Part shown: positions 26,146 to 36,632 of the stretch, piece after piece
Layout: each line of letters begins with the position of its first letter
How positions within the stretch are numbered: position 1 is the first letter of the stretch
Origin: Chitinimonas koreensis
Lineage (GTDB): Bacteria > Pseudomonadota > Gammaproteobacteria > Burkholderiales > Chitinimonadaceae
Reading direction: 5' to 3'
DNA length: 64,000 nucleotides
Assembly: GCF_014353015.1 (NCBI RefSeq)
Contig: NZ_CP060704.1
Span: forward strand, 3,187,001-3,251,000
Translations under genes and position numbers: made by a program
The notes under the pieces: generated by a model
What the model was told of the DNA's origin: nothing
What the model saw: only the letters and a program-made list of their open reading frames with translations
The model's database searches: none

Positions 26146-27038
26146 TTAACCCCGCTTGGCTTGACCGCCACCCAGCACGACGCTGTGCAGGTCGGCACCG
26201 AAGGCGCGGACTTGCTCCATGCCGCTCTTGTTGCGACGGACCAGCCAGTTGTAACCGAGCACCGCCGGAACCGCGACGGCCAGACCGATGGCGGTCATGA
26301 TCAGCGATTCACCGACCGGGCCTGCGACCTTGTCGATCGAAGCCTGGCCCGACATGCCGATCTGCACCAGCGCACCGTAGATACCCCACACCGTACCGAA
26401 CAGGCCGATGAAGGGAGCGGTCGAACCGACCGTCGCCAGGAAGGCCAGGCCATCCTGCAGGCGGTTCTGCACGTTCTCGATCGCACGCTGGATCGACATC
26501 GTCACCCAGGTGTTGCGGTCGATCTGCTCGAGCAGCGCGCCTTCATGGTGTTCGGTGGCGGTCACGGCGCTTTCGGCGATGTAGCGGAAGGCGCTGCCCT
26601 CTTCCAGCGTGTCGACGCCGGACTTGACCGAACCGGCCGACCAGAAGCCTTCACGGGCGGCACGGGCTTGACGATACAGCTTGCTTTGTTCCCACAGCTT
26701 GGTGACCAGGATGTACCAGGTGCCCATCGACATGATGATCATGATGATCAGGGTGCCGCGGGCGACGAAGTCACCCTGTGCCCACAGGGCCTTCAGGCCA
26801 TAGGGGTTCTCGACGGCGACGCCGTCGGCCGGGGCGCCGTGGGCGTCGGCTGCGGGCGCTGCCGGAGCGGGGCGGCGGCCGGGGCCTCGACCGGAGCGGC
26901 CGGTGCAGCGGCGTCGGCCGGAGCGGTGGCGGCGGCTTCTTCGGCGTAGGCCGACTGGGAAACAAACAGCGTCGCCGCAGGGGCAGCGACAAGAGTGACA
27001 GCCGCGAGGAAAGCGGACAAACGGTTTGTTACAGACAT
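26146..27038 (-). pseudogene. exbB: ExbB proton channel subunit, one-base frameshift in the linker
   Basis: The N-terminus from ATG 27038 has a signal peptide (MSVTNRLSAFLAAVTLVAAP to SAYA) and an Ala/Pro linker. It then leaves frame at a CCCC run (26869-26872 on the + strand). The next frame continues PAAPAADAHGAPADGV and the complete ExbB/MotA-TolQ-ExbB core: three transmembrane helices with ALWAQGDFVARGTLIIMIIM, VGSTAPFIGLFGTVWGIY and LIMTAIGLAVAVPAVLGYNW. One restored C gives a protein of about 297 aa. Everything functional is intact, so a sequencing error is likelier than true loss. Partner of ExbD and TonB. Confidence 0.88.
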
Positions 27039-27169
27039 GATCCTTCCAGCTCCTTAGCTTGGTTACTCGCCCGCCCCGGCAAAAGGAGCGGAACGAGACA
27101 ATCAACAACGAAATTAAGACAAGCATCCCTGAAGACGACCCGGGGCCGGGCCATCCGCCAAACGATCTT

Positions 27170-27837
27170 TTAGTCAGCCAGCCTGAACGTGGTCTCGAAC
27201 AGCAGCCAGTAGTCAGTACCGGTCGCCTGGCACTTCAGGCGACGCAGACCGCTCGCGGCCAGCCGGCCCACCGCGGAATTACCGGTCTGGGTGATCTGGA
27301 CATCCTTGACTTCGCCACCCGAACCGATCAGCACACGAGCCCGCACCGGAACCGGATCCGTGATCCCTTCCTTATCGGCCAAGGCGGACCATTTGTCGCC
27401 AAGGGTTTGCATGGTGTCGGAAGCATTCGAGCAGGCACCGGCGACTGTCGCGGGCTGCTGCGGCGCCGGCTCGGCCTTGGGCGGCGGCGGCGGTGCCGGC
27501 GGCGTCTCGACGGCCGGCGGCGCGGTGTTCTGGACCGCCATCTGCGGGACCTGAACGGGCGCTGCGACCTGGACTTCCGGCGGCGGTACGTAGGATTCGG
27601 GAGGAGGCGGAGGCGCCTTTACATCAGGAGGAGGTGGGATTTCCTTGGGCTCTTCCGGCGGGGCGGAGGTGGCGGCTCGTCGATCAGCTTAACTTCAAGC
27701 TCTTTCTGGATCAGCTTGATGCCTTCCTTCGCCAAGCCATTGATCAACGCATACACAATCCCGACATGCAGAAGAACAACGAAGCCGATACCGACCAAGT
27801 GCTTCCCCGGCTTCCTCTGCTGCTGCGCAAAATCCAT
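27170..27837 (-). pseudogene. tonB: TonB, one-base frameshift in the proline-rich linker
   Basis: From ATG 27837: a cytoplasmic KPGKHLV, a transmembrane anchor (GIGFVVLLHVGIVYALINGL), then VKLIDEPPPPP, where the frame breaks at a CCCC run (27660-27663 on the + strand). In the neighbouring frame the expected Pro/Glu linker (EEPKEIPPPPDVKAPPPP, then VPPPEVQ) joins the C-terminal domain (VPVRARVLIGSGGEVKDVQI to FETTFRLAD). With one C restored the protein is about 222 aa. It carries energy from ExbBD to outer-membrane receptors. It is the first gene of the tonB-exbB-exbD-exbD operon. Confidence 0.87.
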
Positions 27838-27949
27838 GTTTTACCCTCTGCACCTGCCACGCGGTATAGGCAGGGTTAAGCAATGTAAACAAGCCCAAAC
27901 GGATCACGATGGACTTGCCATCAAGCGACCGTCGAACCCTGGTGGAATG

Positions 27950-28152
27950 TAACACCACTTTAACACCACACGGAACACGACGGGAACTTTTCGAGCTTAG
28001 CGCAAGCGACCGCACGACCATGTAGGCAAGATCAGCAACAACTCAAGTACTTCGACCCCGGCAGCAGCCGGATCAGCAATGCTTCATATCCGATGGAAAC
28101 GTGAAGCAACGGCGTGACCCGACAACAACCTTAACACCACTTTAACACCACA
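27950..28152. repeat. Duplicated direct repeat upstream of tonB
   Basis: A 21-bp exact repeat occurs at 27950-27970 and 28132-28152. Each copy is itself a tandem of the 11-mer TAACACCACTT/TAACACCACA. The region 27838-28414 contains no supported gene and must hold the tonB promoter. The repeats could be operators for an iron- or substrate-responsive regulator; they are not Fur-box-like. Confidence 0.55.
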
Positions 28153-28414
28153 ATTCACGCTGCGTAAATGTGCAGTGCAACATAAGTCGGGGTAGCACTT
28201 GAGCTGCGACAGGATGCGACAAAAACCTCGGCGTCGCAATCGACTATTGGCGTAAACCCAAACTCAGGACGATAGCAAGAAAATAAGCCGCCATGAATAT
28301 GGCGTTCGAGAAGATACAGATATGTTGCCTTGAAACAACACAAAATTGAAACATGCGCAGGACGCGCAGATACGACAAAGGCCACTTGCGTGGCCTTTGT
28401 CGCGGTCTTGAATC

Positions 28415-28491
28415 TGGCGCGCCCGAAGAGATTCGAACTCCTGACCCCTTGGTTCGTAGCCAAGTACTCTATCCAGCTGAGCTACGGGCGC
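28415..28491 (-). tRNA. tRNA-Arg (anticodon ACG), copy 1
   Basis: 77 nt including an encoded CCA. The acceptor GCGCCCG pairs with CGGGCGC. The D-arm is AGCTCAGCTGGATAGAGT, the anticodon loop CTACGAA inside TTGG/CCAA, and the T-arm AGGAGTTCGAATCTCTT. The ACG anticodon is normally edited to ICG and reads CGU, CGC and CGA. Confidence 0.95.
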
Positions 28492-28521
28492 GATGCCTTG
28501 AAAAGTTCTGAATGAATCGAA

Positions 28522-28597
28522 TGGCGCGCCCGAAGAGATTCGAACTCCTGACCCTTGGTTCGTAGCCAAGTACTCTATCCAGCTGAGCTACGGGCGC
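28522..28597 (-). tRNA. tRNA-Arg (anticodon ACG), copy 2
   Basis: Identical to the copy at 28415 except for one G fewer in the variable loop (AAGGGTC instead of AAGGGGTC), giving 76 nt. All stems and CCA are intact. The tandem duplication includes little flanking sequence. The missing G may be natural or another homopolymer loss. Confidence 0.93.
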
Positions 28598-28617
28598 GCG
28601 GTACAACACATTCAGTT

Positions 28618-28711
28618 TGGCGGAGAAAGAGGGATTCGAACCCTCGATACAGGTTTATGCCCGTATGCTCCCTTAGCAGGGGAGTGCCTTCGACCTCTCG
28701 GCCATTTCTCC
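28618..28711 (-). tRNA. tRNA-Ser (anticodon GCT)
   Basis: 94 nt including CCA. A GGAGAAA/TTTCTCC acceptor, a long class-II variable arm (GAGCATACGGGCATAAACCTGTATC) and anticodon loop CTGCTAA give GCT, reading AGU and AGC. Confidence 0.95.
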
Positions 28712-28762
28712 GTTCAAGGAGGCGAGACTATAGCCTCCCCGATCGAACCCGTCAAGCGTTCA

Positions 28763-29989
<1,227 letters not shown>

Positions 29990-30147
29990 GCACTTCCCTC
30001 TGGCATGTAAAGAAAAGACTCTGAATCTAAAGAAAGCGCCCTGTGAAGACAAGGCGCGTGCGGGAGGAGAAGCTAGAACTTTTGGACCGGGGCAAAGCAC
30101 CGACGGCTATATTCTGCCGCCGCGGAATCGGCGCGGGCCGGATCGCC

Positions 30148-30773
30148 TCAATGATGGTGGCCGCTGCAGCGGGCAGCGCGGCGATGGCGGTAGTGGGCGA
30201 ACAGGAGGAAGACGACGGCGATGCCCAGCAGCACCAGCAGACCGGTCTGGCCGCGGCCGACCCACATCAGCAGCCACTCGCGGTTGTAAGCGCCGAAATA
30301 GCCGAGATAGACCCAGGCCGGCACGCTGATCAGCGCAGCCAGGCCGTCGAGCAGCAGGAAGCGCCAGTACGGCACGCGCCGCGTCATGCCGGCGGTGAGG
30401 AAGATCGCACTGCGCAGGCCCGGCAGGAAACGGGCCACGAACATCAGGCGGTTGCCGTAGCGGGCGAACTTGTCCTGCACCGCGCAATAGCGCGCCGGCG
30501 TCAGCAGCTTGGCGACGAAGCGCCAGGCCAGCACCTTTTCGCCGAACAGCCGGCCGATGGTGAACATCGTCGCATCGCCGATCAGCACGCCGAGCATGCC
30601 GACCACCACCATCCAGTGCACGTCGGCATAGCCGAGCCCGGCGATGACGCCGCCGGCCACCAGGCTGATGTCTTCGGGATGGGAATGCCGAAACCGCAAA
30701 TCAGCAATACCGTGAACACCGCGAGATAGCCGTAGTCGGTGAACAGGCTCAAGAGGATGGTGAGGAAATCCAT
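30148..30773 (-). pseudogene. DedA-family membrane protein, one-base frameshift
   Basis: From ATG 30773 the frame reads MDFLTILLSLFTDYGYLAVF to FGIPIP. One missing base in the CCCGAA context near 30676 then sends it out of frame. The next frame continues EDISLVAGGVIAGLGYADVH through the DedA block RFLPGLRSAIFLTAGMTRRV to the stop at 30148. The repaired protein is about 208 aa with four to five membrane segments and the conserved E-D-x-x and FxPGxR-type motifs. DedA/DTT proteins recycle undecaprenyl phosphate or other lipids across the inner membrane. The damage matches the other single-base losses in the window. Confidence 0.8.
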
Positions 30774-30963
30774 CTTTGCGGGACGAAGAAAGGGTCGCCA
30801 TATTAGCACAGGCTGTCGTAGTGGCCGGCAGCGGCGGTTTGCATCGCCGTGCCCCGGCGAGGGATGCGCATCCTCCGGCCACCGCCCGATACAGGAACCG
30901 AGCGACGGCTGGCGAGCGGCTCCTGCGCGCAGACTGCAATTTCATCGAGGATTCGCGCCATCT

Positions 30964-32295
30964 ATGGTAGAAGACGCGCTTTCCCGCCCGACGATCGTCC
31001 GCATGAACCGAGGCTTCTACACCATCCTGCTGGCGCAGTTCCTGTCGGCACTGGCGGACAACGCGCTGTTCATCGCGGCCCTCGCGCTGCTCAAGAGTCA
31101 GCAGGCGCCCGAGTGGCACCAGTCGATGCTGCTGTGGTGCTTCACCGTGTCCTACGTGCTGCTCGCGCCTTTCGCCGGCTCCTTCGCCGATTCGATGCAC
31201 AAGGGCCGGGCGATGATGATCTGCAACGGGATCAAGCTGTTCGGCTGCGTCGGCATGCTGTTCGGCCTGCCGCCGCTGCTGGCCTATGCGGTGGTCGGTT
31301 TCGGCGCCGCAGCCTACTCGCCGGCCAAGTACGGCATCATCACCGAGCTGCTGCCGCACGAGCAGCTGGTCGCCGCCAACGGCTGGCTCGAGGGCGCCAC
31401 GGTGGCCGCCATCATCTTCGGCACGGTGATCGGCGGCCTGGTCGCCGGCCCGCGCATGGCCGACTGGCTGGCGGCCTCGCCGCTGTCGATGCTGTCGGCG
31501 CCGGTGTTCGCCATCATCGTGCTGTGCCTGCTCTATCTGCTGGCCGGCTGGGTCAATCTCTACATTCCCAAGCTCAAGGTCGAGCTCAAGCCGATCCATT
31601 TCAATCCGGGCTACCTGGTGCGCGAATTCGCCGACTGCCTCGCACGGCTGTGGCGCGATCCGCAGGGCCAGCTGTCGCTGTCGGTCACCACGCTGTTCTG
31701 GGGCGCCGGCGCCACCATGCGGCTGGTGGTGATCAACTGGGCGGTGATCTGGCTCGGTTTCAATCTCGAGGAAGCGACCCGGCTGGTCGCGGTGGTGGCC
31801 TTCGGTACCGCCGCCGGTGCTCTGGTCGCCGGCCGCTTCATCCCGCTCAAGGATGCCTTCCGCGTATTGCCGGCCGGCATCGCGATGGGCGCCATGGTGG
31901 TGTCCATGCTGCTGATCCACGACGTGATGGTGGCCGCGGTGCAGATGTTCCTGGTCGGAGCGCTGGCCGGCTTCTTCGTCGTGCCGCTCAACGCGATGCT
32001 GCAGCACCGCGGCCATATGCTGATGGGCGCCGGCCACTCGATCGCGGTGCAGAATTTCAACGAGAACCTCGGCATCCTGGTCATGGTCGGCGCCCATGCG
32101 CTGCTGGTGCGCTACCTCAGCGCGCCGCTCAGCGACACCATGCACGGCCACGCGCTCGCCTACTTCCAGCACGCCGGCGGCGTTCCGCCGATGCACGGCA
32201 TCATCATCGGCTTCGGCCTGCTGGTGATGCTGACCATGGTCTACATCACCATCCGCTACCGCCGCGGCCTGGCGGCCGGCATCATGCACGACTGA
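30964..32295 (+). CDS. lplT: Lysophospholipid transporter LplT (MFS)
   Basis: 443 aa from ATG 30964; an internal Met at 31003 is an alternative. The start of the membrane part, YTILLAQFLSALADNALFIAALALLK, is the LplT hallmark. About twelve hydrophobic helices follow, with AAYSPAKYGIITELLPHEQLVAANGWLEG and FFVVPLNAMLQHRG typical of the family. It flips lysophospholipids into the inner leaflet for re-acylation. In enterobacteria it is linked to aas; here no acyltransferase gene is adjacent. Confidence 0.9.
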   Translation: MVEDALSRPTIVRMNRGFYTILLAQFLSALADNALFIAALALLKSQQAPEWHQSMLLWCFTVSYVLLAPFAGSFADSMHKGRAMMICNGIKLFGCVGMLFGLPPLLAYAVVGFGAAAYSPAKYGIITELLPHEQLVAANGWLEGATVAAIIFGTVIGGLVAGPRMADWLAASPLSMLSAPVFAIIVLCLLYLLAGWVNLYIPKLKVELKPIHFNPGYLVREFADCLARLWRDPQGQLSLSVTTLFWGAGATMRLVVINWAVIWLGFNLEEATRLVAVVAFGTAAGALVAGRFIPLKDAFRVLPAGIAMGAMVVSMLLIHDVMVAAVQMFLVGALAGFFVVPLNAMLQHRGHMLMGAGHSIAVQNFNENLGILVMVGAHALLVRYLSAPLSDTMHGHALAYFQHAGGVPPMHGIIIGFGLLVMLTMVYITIRYRRGLAAGIMHD

Positions 32296-32337
32296 ACGCC
32301 GCCCTTCTCGCCGACACACACGCAGGAAACCACCGAC

Positions 32338-32646
32338 ATGATCGAGATCACCGACCTGGCCGCACTCGGCCGCACCCTGCCGGTCGACCACGACCACCTG
32401 CTGACGCGGATCAAGGACGGCGCCGCGCTGCTGATCCATCTCGCGCCGCCGGTCGAATACCCCTACGAGGCGCACCAGGTCGAAGAACGCATCGTCTGCC
32501 TGCACGGCCAGCTCGCCTTCGAGACCGAGGCCGGCGAACGCTTTCCGCTCACTGCCGGCCAGATGGCCAGCATCGCGCCGGGTACGCGCCATCGCTTCGC
32601 CGCCAGCAGCGATGCGGTGATCTTCACGCTGTTCGGCGGCGCCTGA
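32338..32646 (+). CDS. Cupin-domain protein
   Basis: 102 aa, 42 nt after lplT. A single cupin barrel with YEAHQVEERIVCLHGQLAFETE and PLTAGQMASIAPGTRHRFAASS. Motif 1 has His but the usual HxH is replaced (EAHQVEE); motif 2 retains PxxxxH. It probably binds a metal or a small molecule. Substrate unknown; possibly co-transcribed with lplT. Confidence 0.75.
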   Translation: MIEITDLAALGRTLPVDHDHLLTRIKDGAALLIHLAPPVEYPYEAHQVEERIVCLHGQLAFETEAGERFPLTAGQMASIAPGTRHRFAASSDAVIFTLFGGA

Positions 32647-32685
32647 GGCGGCCGGCGCGCGGCCTCTCTCTAAATAGATAAATAC

Positions 32686-32710
32686 GAAAGGAGCCGCGCA
32701 AGGCGGCTCC
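32686..32710 (-). terminator. dut terminator
   Basis: On the minus strand GGAGCCGC-CTTGC-GCGGCTCC is followed by TTTCG, 25 nt past the dut stop. Confidence 0.65.
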
Positions 32711-32735
32711 CGATCGGCAGGACGCGCGGCGGCGC

Positions 32736-33188
32736 TCAATGCTTGCCGGTACTGCCGAAGCCGCCCTCGCCGCGTTCGCTGGCGTCGAACTGCTCGACGA
32801 AATTGAAGCCGACCTGCACCACCGGCACCACCACCAGTTGGGCGATCCGCTCGAGCGGCTGCACCACGAAGGTCTCGGTACCGCGATTCCACACCGATAC
32901 GAACAGCTGGCCCTGGTAGTCCGAATCGATCAGGCCGACCAGATTGCCCAGCACGATGCCGTGCTTATGGCCCAGGCCCGAGCGCGGCAGGATGATGGCC
33001 GCGTATTGCGGATCGGCCAGGTGGATGGCCATGCCGGTCGGCACCAGCGCGGTGGCGCCGGGCGCCAGCGTCAGCGGCGCCTCCAGGCAGGCGCGCAGGT
33101 CCAGGCCGGCGGCGCCGGGCGTGGCGTAGGCCGGCGGCTGGTGCTTGAGGCGCTCGTCGAGCAGGCGGACGTCGATCTGTTTGGTCAT
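32736..33188 (-). CDS. dut: dUTP diphosphatase
   Basis: 150 aa. The five dUTPase motifs are visible: AGLDLRA, PRSGLGHKHGIVLGN, GLIDSDYQG, RIAQLVVVPV and the C-terminal RGEGGFGSTGKH arm. It hydrolyses dUTP to dUMP and keeps uracil out of DNA, working as a trimer. Its ATG overlaps the coaBC stop (ATGA), the conserved coaBC-dut pairing. Confidence 0.96.
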   Translation of the reverse strand: MTKQIDVRLLDERLKHQPPAYATPGAAGLDLRACLEAPLTLAPGATALVPTGMAIHLADPQYAAIILPRSGLGHKHGIVLGNLVGLIDSDYQGQLFVSVWNRGTETFVVQPLERIAQLVVVPVVQVGFNFVEQFDASERGEGGFGSTGKH

Positions 33189-34387
33189 GACTGGTACTCA
33201 CGGTAAAGCTTGGCGGCATGCCGCACGATGGTGCGCGCGATCTCCTGCTTGGGCGCGCGCGGCAGTTTGTGCTGGCCCTGGTCGTCGAGCAGCCAGACTT
33301 CGTTGTCGTCGGCGCCGATCGCCGACTGGACCTGGTTGGCCACCAGCAGCGGCAGCTTCTTGCGGCGGCGCTTCTGTTCGGCGTATTCGAGCAGGTTCTC
33401 GCTCTCGGCGGCGAAGCCGACGCAGAACGGCGGCGCGGCCAGGCCCGCCACGTTGGCGAGGATGTCCGGGTTGGGCGCCAGTTCCAGCGTCAGGATGTGC
33501 GCGTCCTTCTTGATCTTCTGCGCCGACGGGTTGAGCACGTAGTAGTCGGCCACCGCGGCCACGCTGACGAAGATGTCGATCTTCGCCACCTCGGCGTTGA
33601 CGGCCGCCAGCATGTCCTTGCTGCTCTCGACGTCGATGCGTTTCACGCCGGCCGGCGTCGCCAGCGCGGTCGGCCCGGCGATCACCGTCACCTCGGCGCC
33701 GGCCTCGAGCGCGGCGCGGGCGATGGCGAAGCCCATCTTGCCGGAACTCGAATTGGTGATGCCGCGCACCGCGTCGATGCGCTCGAAGGTCGGCCCGGCC
33801 GTGATCAGCACCCGGCTGCCCTGCAGGTATTTGGGCTGGAAGAAGGCCTCGACGTATTCGAACAGCGCCTCGGGCTCCAACATGCGGCCGAAGCCGGTCT
33901 CGCCGCAGGCCTGCTCGCCCTGGTCGGGCCCGAGCACGATCACACCGTCCTGTTCGAGCTGGGCGACGTTGCGCAGATTGGGCGGGTTCTCCCACATCTG
34001 GCGGTTCATCGCCGGCGCCACCAGCAGCGGGCAGTCGCGCGCGCTGCACAGCGTGGACAGCAGGTCGTCGGCCGCGCCGTGGGCGATCTTGAACATGAAA
34101 TCGGCCGTGGCCGGCGCCACCAGGATCAGGTCGGCGCCGCGCGGCAGATCGATGTGCGCCATATGGTTGTCGATGCGGTTGTCCCACAGGTCGGTGAACA
34201 CCGCCCGGCCGGACAGCGCCTGGAAGGTGGCCGGCGTGACGAAGCGGGTGGCCGCCTCGCTCATGGCGACCTGCACGTCATAGCCCGCCTTGACGAACAG
34301 GCGGGTCAGTTCGGCCGCCTTGTAGGCCGCCACGCCGCCCGTTACGCCGAGCAGGATGCGTTTGGGCCGGGGTTGCGCCTCGCGCAT
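33185..34387 (-). CDS. coaBC: Bifunctional phosphopantothenoylcysteine decarboxylase / phosphopantothenate-cysteine ligase
   Basis: 400 aa from ATG 34387 (MREAQPRPKRILLGVTGGVA). The N-terminal CoaC flavoprotein domain has AAYKAAELTRLFVKAGYDV and the PAMNRQMWENP active-site block. The CoaB domain starts near residue 185 with GSRVLITAGPTFERIDAVRG and NSSSGKMGFAIA. The fused enzyme performs two successive steps of coenzyme A synthesis. It diverges from radC across about 110 bp and overlaps dut downstream. Confidence 0.95.
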   Translation of the reverse strand: MREAQPRPKRILLGVTGGVAAYKAAELTRLFVKAGYDVQVAMSEAATRFVTPATFQALSGRAVFTDLWDNRIDNHMAHIDLPRGADLILVAPATADFMFKIAHGAADDLLSTLCSARDCPLLVAPAMNRQMWENPPNLRNVAQLEQDGVIVLGPDQGEQACGETGFGRMLEPEALFEYVEAFFQPKYLQGSRVLITAGPTFERIDAVRGITNSSSGKMGFAIARAALEAGAEVTVIAGPTALATPAGVKRIDVESSKDMLAAVNAEVAKIDIFVSVAAVADYYVLNPSAQKIKKDAHILTLELAPNPDILANVAGLAAPPFCVGFAAESENLLEYAEQKRRRKKLPLLVANQVQSAIGADDNEVWLLDDQGQHKLPRAPKQEIARTIVRHAAKLYREYQS

Positions 34388-34500
34388 GGGAATTCCTTTG
34401 CAAATGAGCTGGGGTAGGCCGAAAGTGTAATTCATCGCCCTACTCCGCCCTAATCCGTGATCCAGACCGGGATCCAATCGACAGACAAGAAGAGCAAGAC

Positions 34501-35205
34501 ATGGCAATCACCGACTGGCCCATGGCCGAGCGCCCGCGCGAGAAGCTGCTGCATCGCGGGGCCGCAGCCCTCTCCGACGCCGAACTGCTGGCGATCTTCC
34601 TTCGCGTCGGCGTCCCCGGCAAAAGCGCCGTCGACCTGGCTCGCGAGCTGCTGTCGCGCTTCGGCTCGCTGACCCGGCTGTGCCACGCCAGCCGCAGCGA
34701 GCTCGCCGCCGTGCGCGGCATGGGCGCCGCCAAGTTCGCCCAGCTCCAGGCCAGCGTCGAGATGAGTCGCCGCGCACTCAAGGAAGAGCTGTCGCGGCCC
34801 GAGGTGATGAGCAATCCGCGCGCCGTGCGCGACTACCTGCGGCTATGGCTCGGCGGCGAGGCGCGCGAATGTTTCGGCGCCCTGTTCCTCGACAGCCAGC
34901 ACCGCCTGCTGTCGGCCGAGCTGCTGTTCCTCGGCACGCTGGACCAGGCCGCCGTGCACCCGCGCGAACTGGCGCGCCGCGTGCTCACGCTCAATGCGGC
35001 GGCGGTCATCGTCGCCCACAACCATCCGTCCGGCGTGGCCGAGCCGAGCGCCAGCGACATCGCGCTGACCCACCGGCTGACCGAGACGCTCGCCCTGCTC
35101 GGCACCCGGCTGCTCGACCATTTCGTGGTCACCAGCAGCGAAGCCGTTTCCCTGGCCGAACGCGGATTGATCCAGGCCAGCCGCAAGATCGGCTTTATCG
35201 ACTGA
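34501..35205 (+). CDS. radC: DNA repair protein RadC (JAB/MPN domain)
   Basis: 234 aa. The N-terminal helix-hairpin-helix part reads MAITDWPMAERPREKLLHRG and VRGMGAAKFAQLQASVEMSR. The C-terminal JAMM metalloprotease-like domain has VIVAHNHPSGVAEPSASDIA (HxH-S-D ligands) and ends LAERGLIQASRKIGFID. The biological role of RadC is unsettled despite its name. Length and motifs are complete. Confidence 0.93.
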   Translation: MAITDWPMAERPREKLLHRGAAALSDAELLAIFLRVGVPGKSAVDLARELLSRFGSLTRLCHASRSELAAVRGMGAAKFAQLQASVEMSRRALKEELSRPEVMSNPRAVRDYLRLWLGGEARECFGALFLDSQHRLLSAELLFLGTLDQAAVHPRELARRVLTLNAAAVIVAHNHPSGVAEPSASDIALTHRLTETLALLGTRLLDHFVVTSSEAVSLAERGLIQASRKIGFID

Positions 35206-35422
35206 TCGAAATGTTAACGTAACCACATACGAACCCAGCATGCCACCCGCCCCTCCGATGATCGCCCTGGAGCGCCGCGCGCAAGGCGCGCATGTGTTCC
35301 GGCCGCCCATCGGCTTGTTACCCGTCCGCTACCGCAACCGCAACGCTTGGCCATCAAGTTGTCGTCGTTCCCGCCGATAAACCCGGCATAAAAGGCCGTG
35401 ACAGGCGGCCAGGAGAACGATC

Positions 35423-36442
35423 ATGAAAATCCAGCAATCCCAGGTGCAGCTCGCCGGGCAGCACGAGGCTGCGCGCCAGCATCAGGTCCAGTCCAGCGTG
35501 AGCATGGAGACGCGCAACGCGGTGGCCGCGCCGCGACAGGCCGACCGGGTCGACCTCTCGGCCGAGGCGATGGCGGCGCAGCAGGCCGAAAGCAGCCTCG
35601 ACCTGCGCAGCCAGCTCGAAAACAACCCCTTGTGGAAACTGATCAAGCAGCTGGTCAAGAAGCTGACCGGCCGCGACATCGATCTCGACGACATCGTGCC
35701 GAGCCAGCGCGGCGGCGGCGCGCAGCAGGCCGCCCCGGCCAGCCAGACCAGCCAGGCCGCAAACGGCGTCGAGTGGCAGGTCGACTACCACTACCGCGAG
35801 GAAGTGCACGAAACCGAGTACACCCAGTTCGCCGCGGCGGGCAGCGTCACCACCGCCGACGGCCGCCGCATCGACTTCAGCGCCTCGCTCGAGCTCTACC
35901 GCGAATACAGCCAGGTCAGCGAAACGCGGCTGACCATCGCCACGCCGGGGATGAAGAAGGATCCGCTGGTGATCAACTTCAACGCCCCCTCGGCCAGCCT
36001 GAGCCAGGACAAGATCGATTTCGACGTCGATGCCGACGGCAAGCTCGACAAGGTCTCCTTCGTCGGCAGCGGCAGCGGCTTCCTCGCGCTCGACAAGAAC
36101 GGCGACGGCAAGGTCAACGACGGCAACGAGCTGTTCGGCGCGCAGAGCGGCGACGGCTTCGGCGACCTGGCGCAATACGATGACGACGGCAACGGCTGGA
36201 TCGACGAAGGCGACGCGGTGTGGGGCCAGCTCAAGCTGTGGGTGCGCGACGAGCAGGGCCAGGACGCGCTGACGGGCCTGGCCGCGATGGGCATCGGCGC
36301 GATCCACCTCGGCAGCGCGCAAACCGACTTCTCGCTGACCGACCAGCAAAATCAAGAACATGCCCAGATCAGGCGGTCCGGAATTTATATTCGCGAAGAC
36401 GGCCAGCTCGGCACGGTCCAGCAAATCGATCTCGTCGCATAA
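35423..36442 (+). CDS. Uncharacterised protein with calcium-binding-like repeats
   Basis: 339 aa, no signal peptide. The N-terminus (about 1-110) is Gln/Ala-rich and helical with VDLSAEAMAAQQAE, similar to flagellar- or adhesin-type leader regions. A beta-rich middle follows. About residues 190-275 contain acidic loops DVDADGKLD, DKNGDGKVNDGNELFG and DDDGNGWIDEGD, typical of EF-hand/dockerin-like calcium loops, with FLALDKNGDGK and GELFG as seen in VCBS-type proteins. It ends IYIREDGQLGTVQQIDLVA. AGGAGAACG precedes the ATG. It may be exported by a non-Sec route; function unknown. Confidence 0.65.
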   Translation: MKIQQSQVQLAGQHEAARQHQVQSSVSMETRNAVAAPRQADRVDLSAEAMAAQQAESSLDLRSQLENNPLWKLIKQLVKKLTGRDIDLDDIVPSQRGGGAQQAAPASQTSQAANGVEWQVDYHYREEVHETEYTQFAAAGSVTTADGRRIDFSASLELYREYSQVSETRLTIATPGMKKDPLVINFNAPSASLSQDKIDFDVDADGKLDKVSFVGSGSGFLALDKNGDGKVNDGNELFGAQSGDGFGDLAQYDDDGNGWIDEGDAVWGQLKLWVRDEQGQDALTGLAAMGIGAIHLGSAQTDFSLTDQQNQEHAQIRRSGIYIREDGQLGTVQQIDLVA

Positions 36443-36510
36443 GGGAAAACCCGCCGCAAACCCTTGCTCCATGCGGTATCCATGGCCGCAACACTAGGGT
36501 TCCCCGCGCG

Positions 36511-36540
36511 TTGACAAGCGCAAAAACAAGGGCGCAATAT
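36511..36540 (+). promoter_or_regulatory. Promoter of the liv operon
   Basis: TTGACA (36511-36516), an 18-bp spacer and CAATAT (36535-36540), about 90 nt before livK. It is the best sigma-70-like site in the 36443-36632 gap. Confidence 0.55.
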
Positions 36541-36632
36541 TCCGCACGCATTTTGGCTCACAGGGAAGTCCCGCCAAGGGGTGGGACTTCTGTCCATTCG
36601 CAGTATCGCGTTTAGTCAAAAGGGGAACATAC

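Noticed and set aside
30849..32681. A 610-aa + strand frame overlapping lplT
   Set aside because: Arg/Pro/Gly-rich out-of-frame shadow; lplT in the other frame has clean membrane helices and family motifs.
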